A stretch of 64,000 bases of DNA from Rubrivivax sp. (GTDB taxonomy: Bacteria > Pseudomonadota > Gammaproteobacteria > Burkholderiales > Burkholderiaceae_C). Location: positions 96,258-160,257 of the forward strand of contig JAHBZS010000004.1 of assembly GCA_019635285.1 (NCBI GenBank), written 5' to 3'. Below are positions 63,791 through 64,000 of this stretch, in pieces; position 1 is the first letter of the stretch; every line of letters begins with the position of its first letter. The notes beneath the pieces are model-generated. The model saw only the letters and a list, made by a program, of their open reading frames with translations. It was not told the origin of the DNA and made no database searches. The position numbers and the translations under genes are program-made.

Positions 63791-64000
63791 ATGAAGCACC
63801 CCCGTCATATCGCCCTCGGCCTCGCGGTCTCGATGGCCTGTGCGATCGCACAGGCCCAGGGCATCCCTGTCATCGACTCGGCCAACCTGACGCAGACGAT
63901 CCAGCAGGTGGTCAACGACATCACCAAGATCAACAACCAGGTGCAGCAGATCACCCAACTGCAGAACCAGCTCGCCAGCATCAACGGCATGCGCAACCTC
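63791..64000 (+). CDS. virB5: VirB5-type protein, C-terminus off the right edge
   Basis: 70 residues visible. Signal peptide GLAVSMACAIAQA, then IPVIDSANLTQTIQQVVNDI and a coiled heptad region INNQVQQITQLQNQLASING, typical of VirB5/TrbJ minor pilus tip proteins. GAGGAG precedes the ATG at 63791. It follows virB6 instead of preceding it as in the Agrobacterium order. Confidence 0.82.
   Translation, partial: MKHPRHIALGLAVSMACAIAQAQGIPVIDSANLTQTIQQVVNDITKINNQVQQITQLQNQLASINGMRNL

Noticed and set aside
1-64000. CRISPR array, tRNA or rRNA genes
   Set aside because: I saw no regularly spaced repeats and no convincing tRNA or rRNA sequence anywhere in the window.

Overview
The window looks like high-GC betaproteobacterial DNA, most likely Burkholderiales. 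That placement is inferred from codon use, the style of the fatty-acid and ring-degradation enzymes, and the C-rich dispersed repeats; no rRNA or tRNA was seen to confirm it. About 50 kb is a dense catabolic region whose genes overlap by ATGA or GTGA junctions. The rest is mobile-element debris and the start of a VirB-type type IV secretion (conjugation) operon.

Layout. (1) 1-10294, minus strand: two linked operons encode two APH-type phosphotransferases, a histidine phosphatase, two acyl-CoA dehydrogenases (one AliB-like), an alpha-methylacyl-CoA racemase, a 3-hydroxyacyl-CoA dehydrogenase, a nitroreductase and three SDRs. (2) 10400-13324, plus: MDR reductase, double-hotdog hydratase, PanE-like reductase. 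(3) 13276-17284, minus: enoyl-CoA hydratase, AliA-like acid-CoA ligase, MarR regulator, MFE-2-like SDR. (4) 17398-25728, plus: a beta-oxidation and ring-cleavage operon (HMG-CoA-synthase/DUF35 fusion, SCP2-type thiolase, BadH, BadI, a FadB-like crotonase, split MaoC hydratase, CoA-transferase, thioesterase). (5) 25725-33128: a divergent MDR reductase, then MaoC, CitE-like lyase, two acyl-CoA dehydrogenases, a DECR-like reductase and a CoA ligase. (6) 33201-34792: an intact IS1182-type element, followed by three AT-richer orphan genes, at least two of them predicted secreted. (7) 36846-46924: a TetR-containing minus operon (SDR, regulator, ACMSD-type amidohydrolase, giant indolepyruvate-ferredoxin-oxidoreductase-like protein, SDR), divergent from a Rieske dioxygenase / extradiol dioxygenase / ferredoxin operon. 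(8) 46965-53676, minus: a complete Liv-type ABC importer with a long-chain-type acyl-CoA ligase. (9) 53767-56965: a decayed IS21 element and a gene-poor stretch. (10) 56966-64000: a LuxR-type regulator and virB1, B2, B3, B4, (orphan), B6, B5.

How it fits together (inference). The importer and three CoA ligases would take up and activate a carboxylic acid. Racemase, four acyl-CoA dehydrogenases, several hydratases, SDRs and thiolases would shorten a branched chain. AliA/AliB/BadH/BadI-like enzymes would dehydrogenate and hydrolytically open a saturated ring. The Rieske/extradiol module could handle an aromatic ring. This suggests growth on an alicyclic or terpenoid/steroid-like acid, but the substrate cannot be read from the sequence.

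The best new observation is a recurring 14-bp palindrome, GTWCGC(TA or AT)GCGWAC with small variations. It lies in front of at least seven of these transcription units and implies that most of the region is one regulon. A separate 18-bp perfect palindrome marks the TetR/Rieske divergent promoter, and a 9-4-9 palindrome marks the MarR gene.
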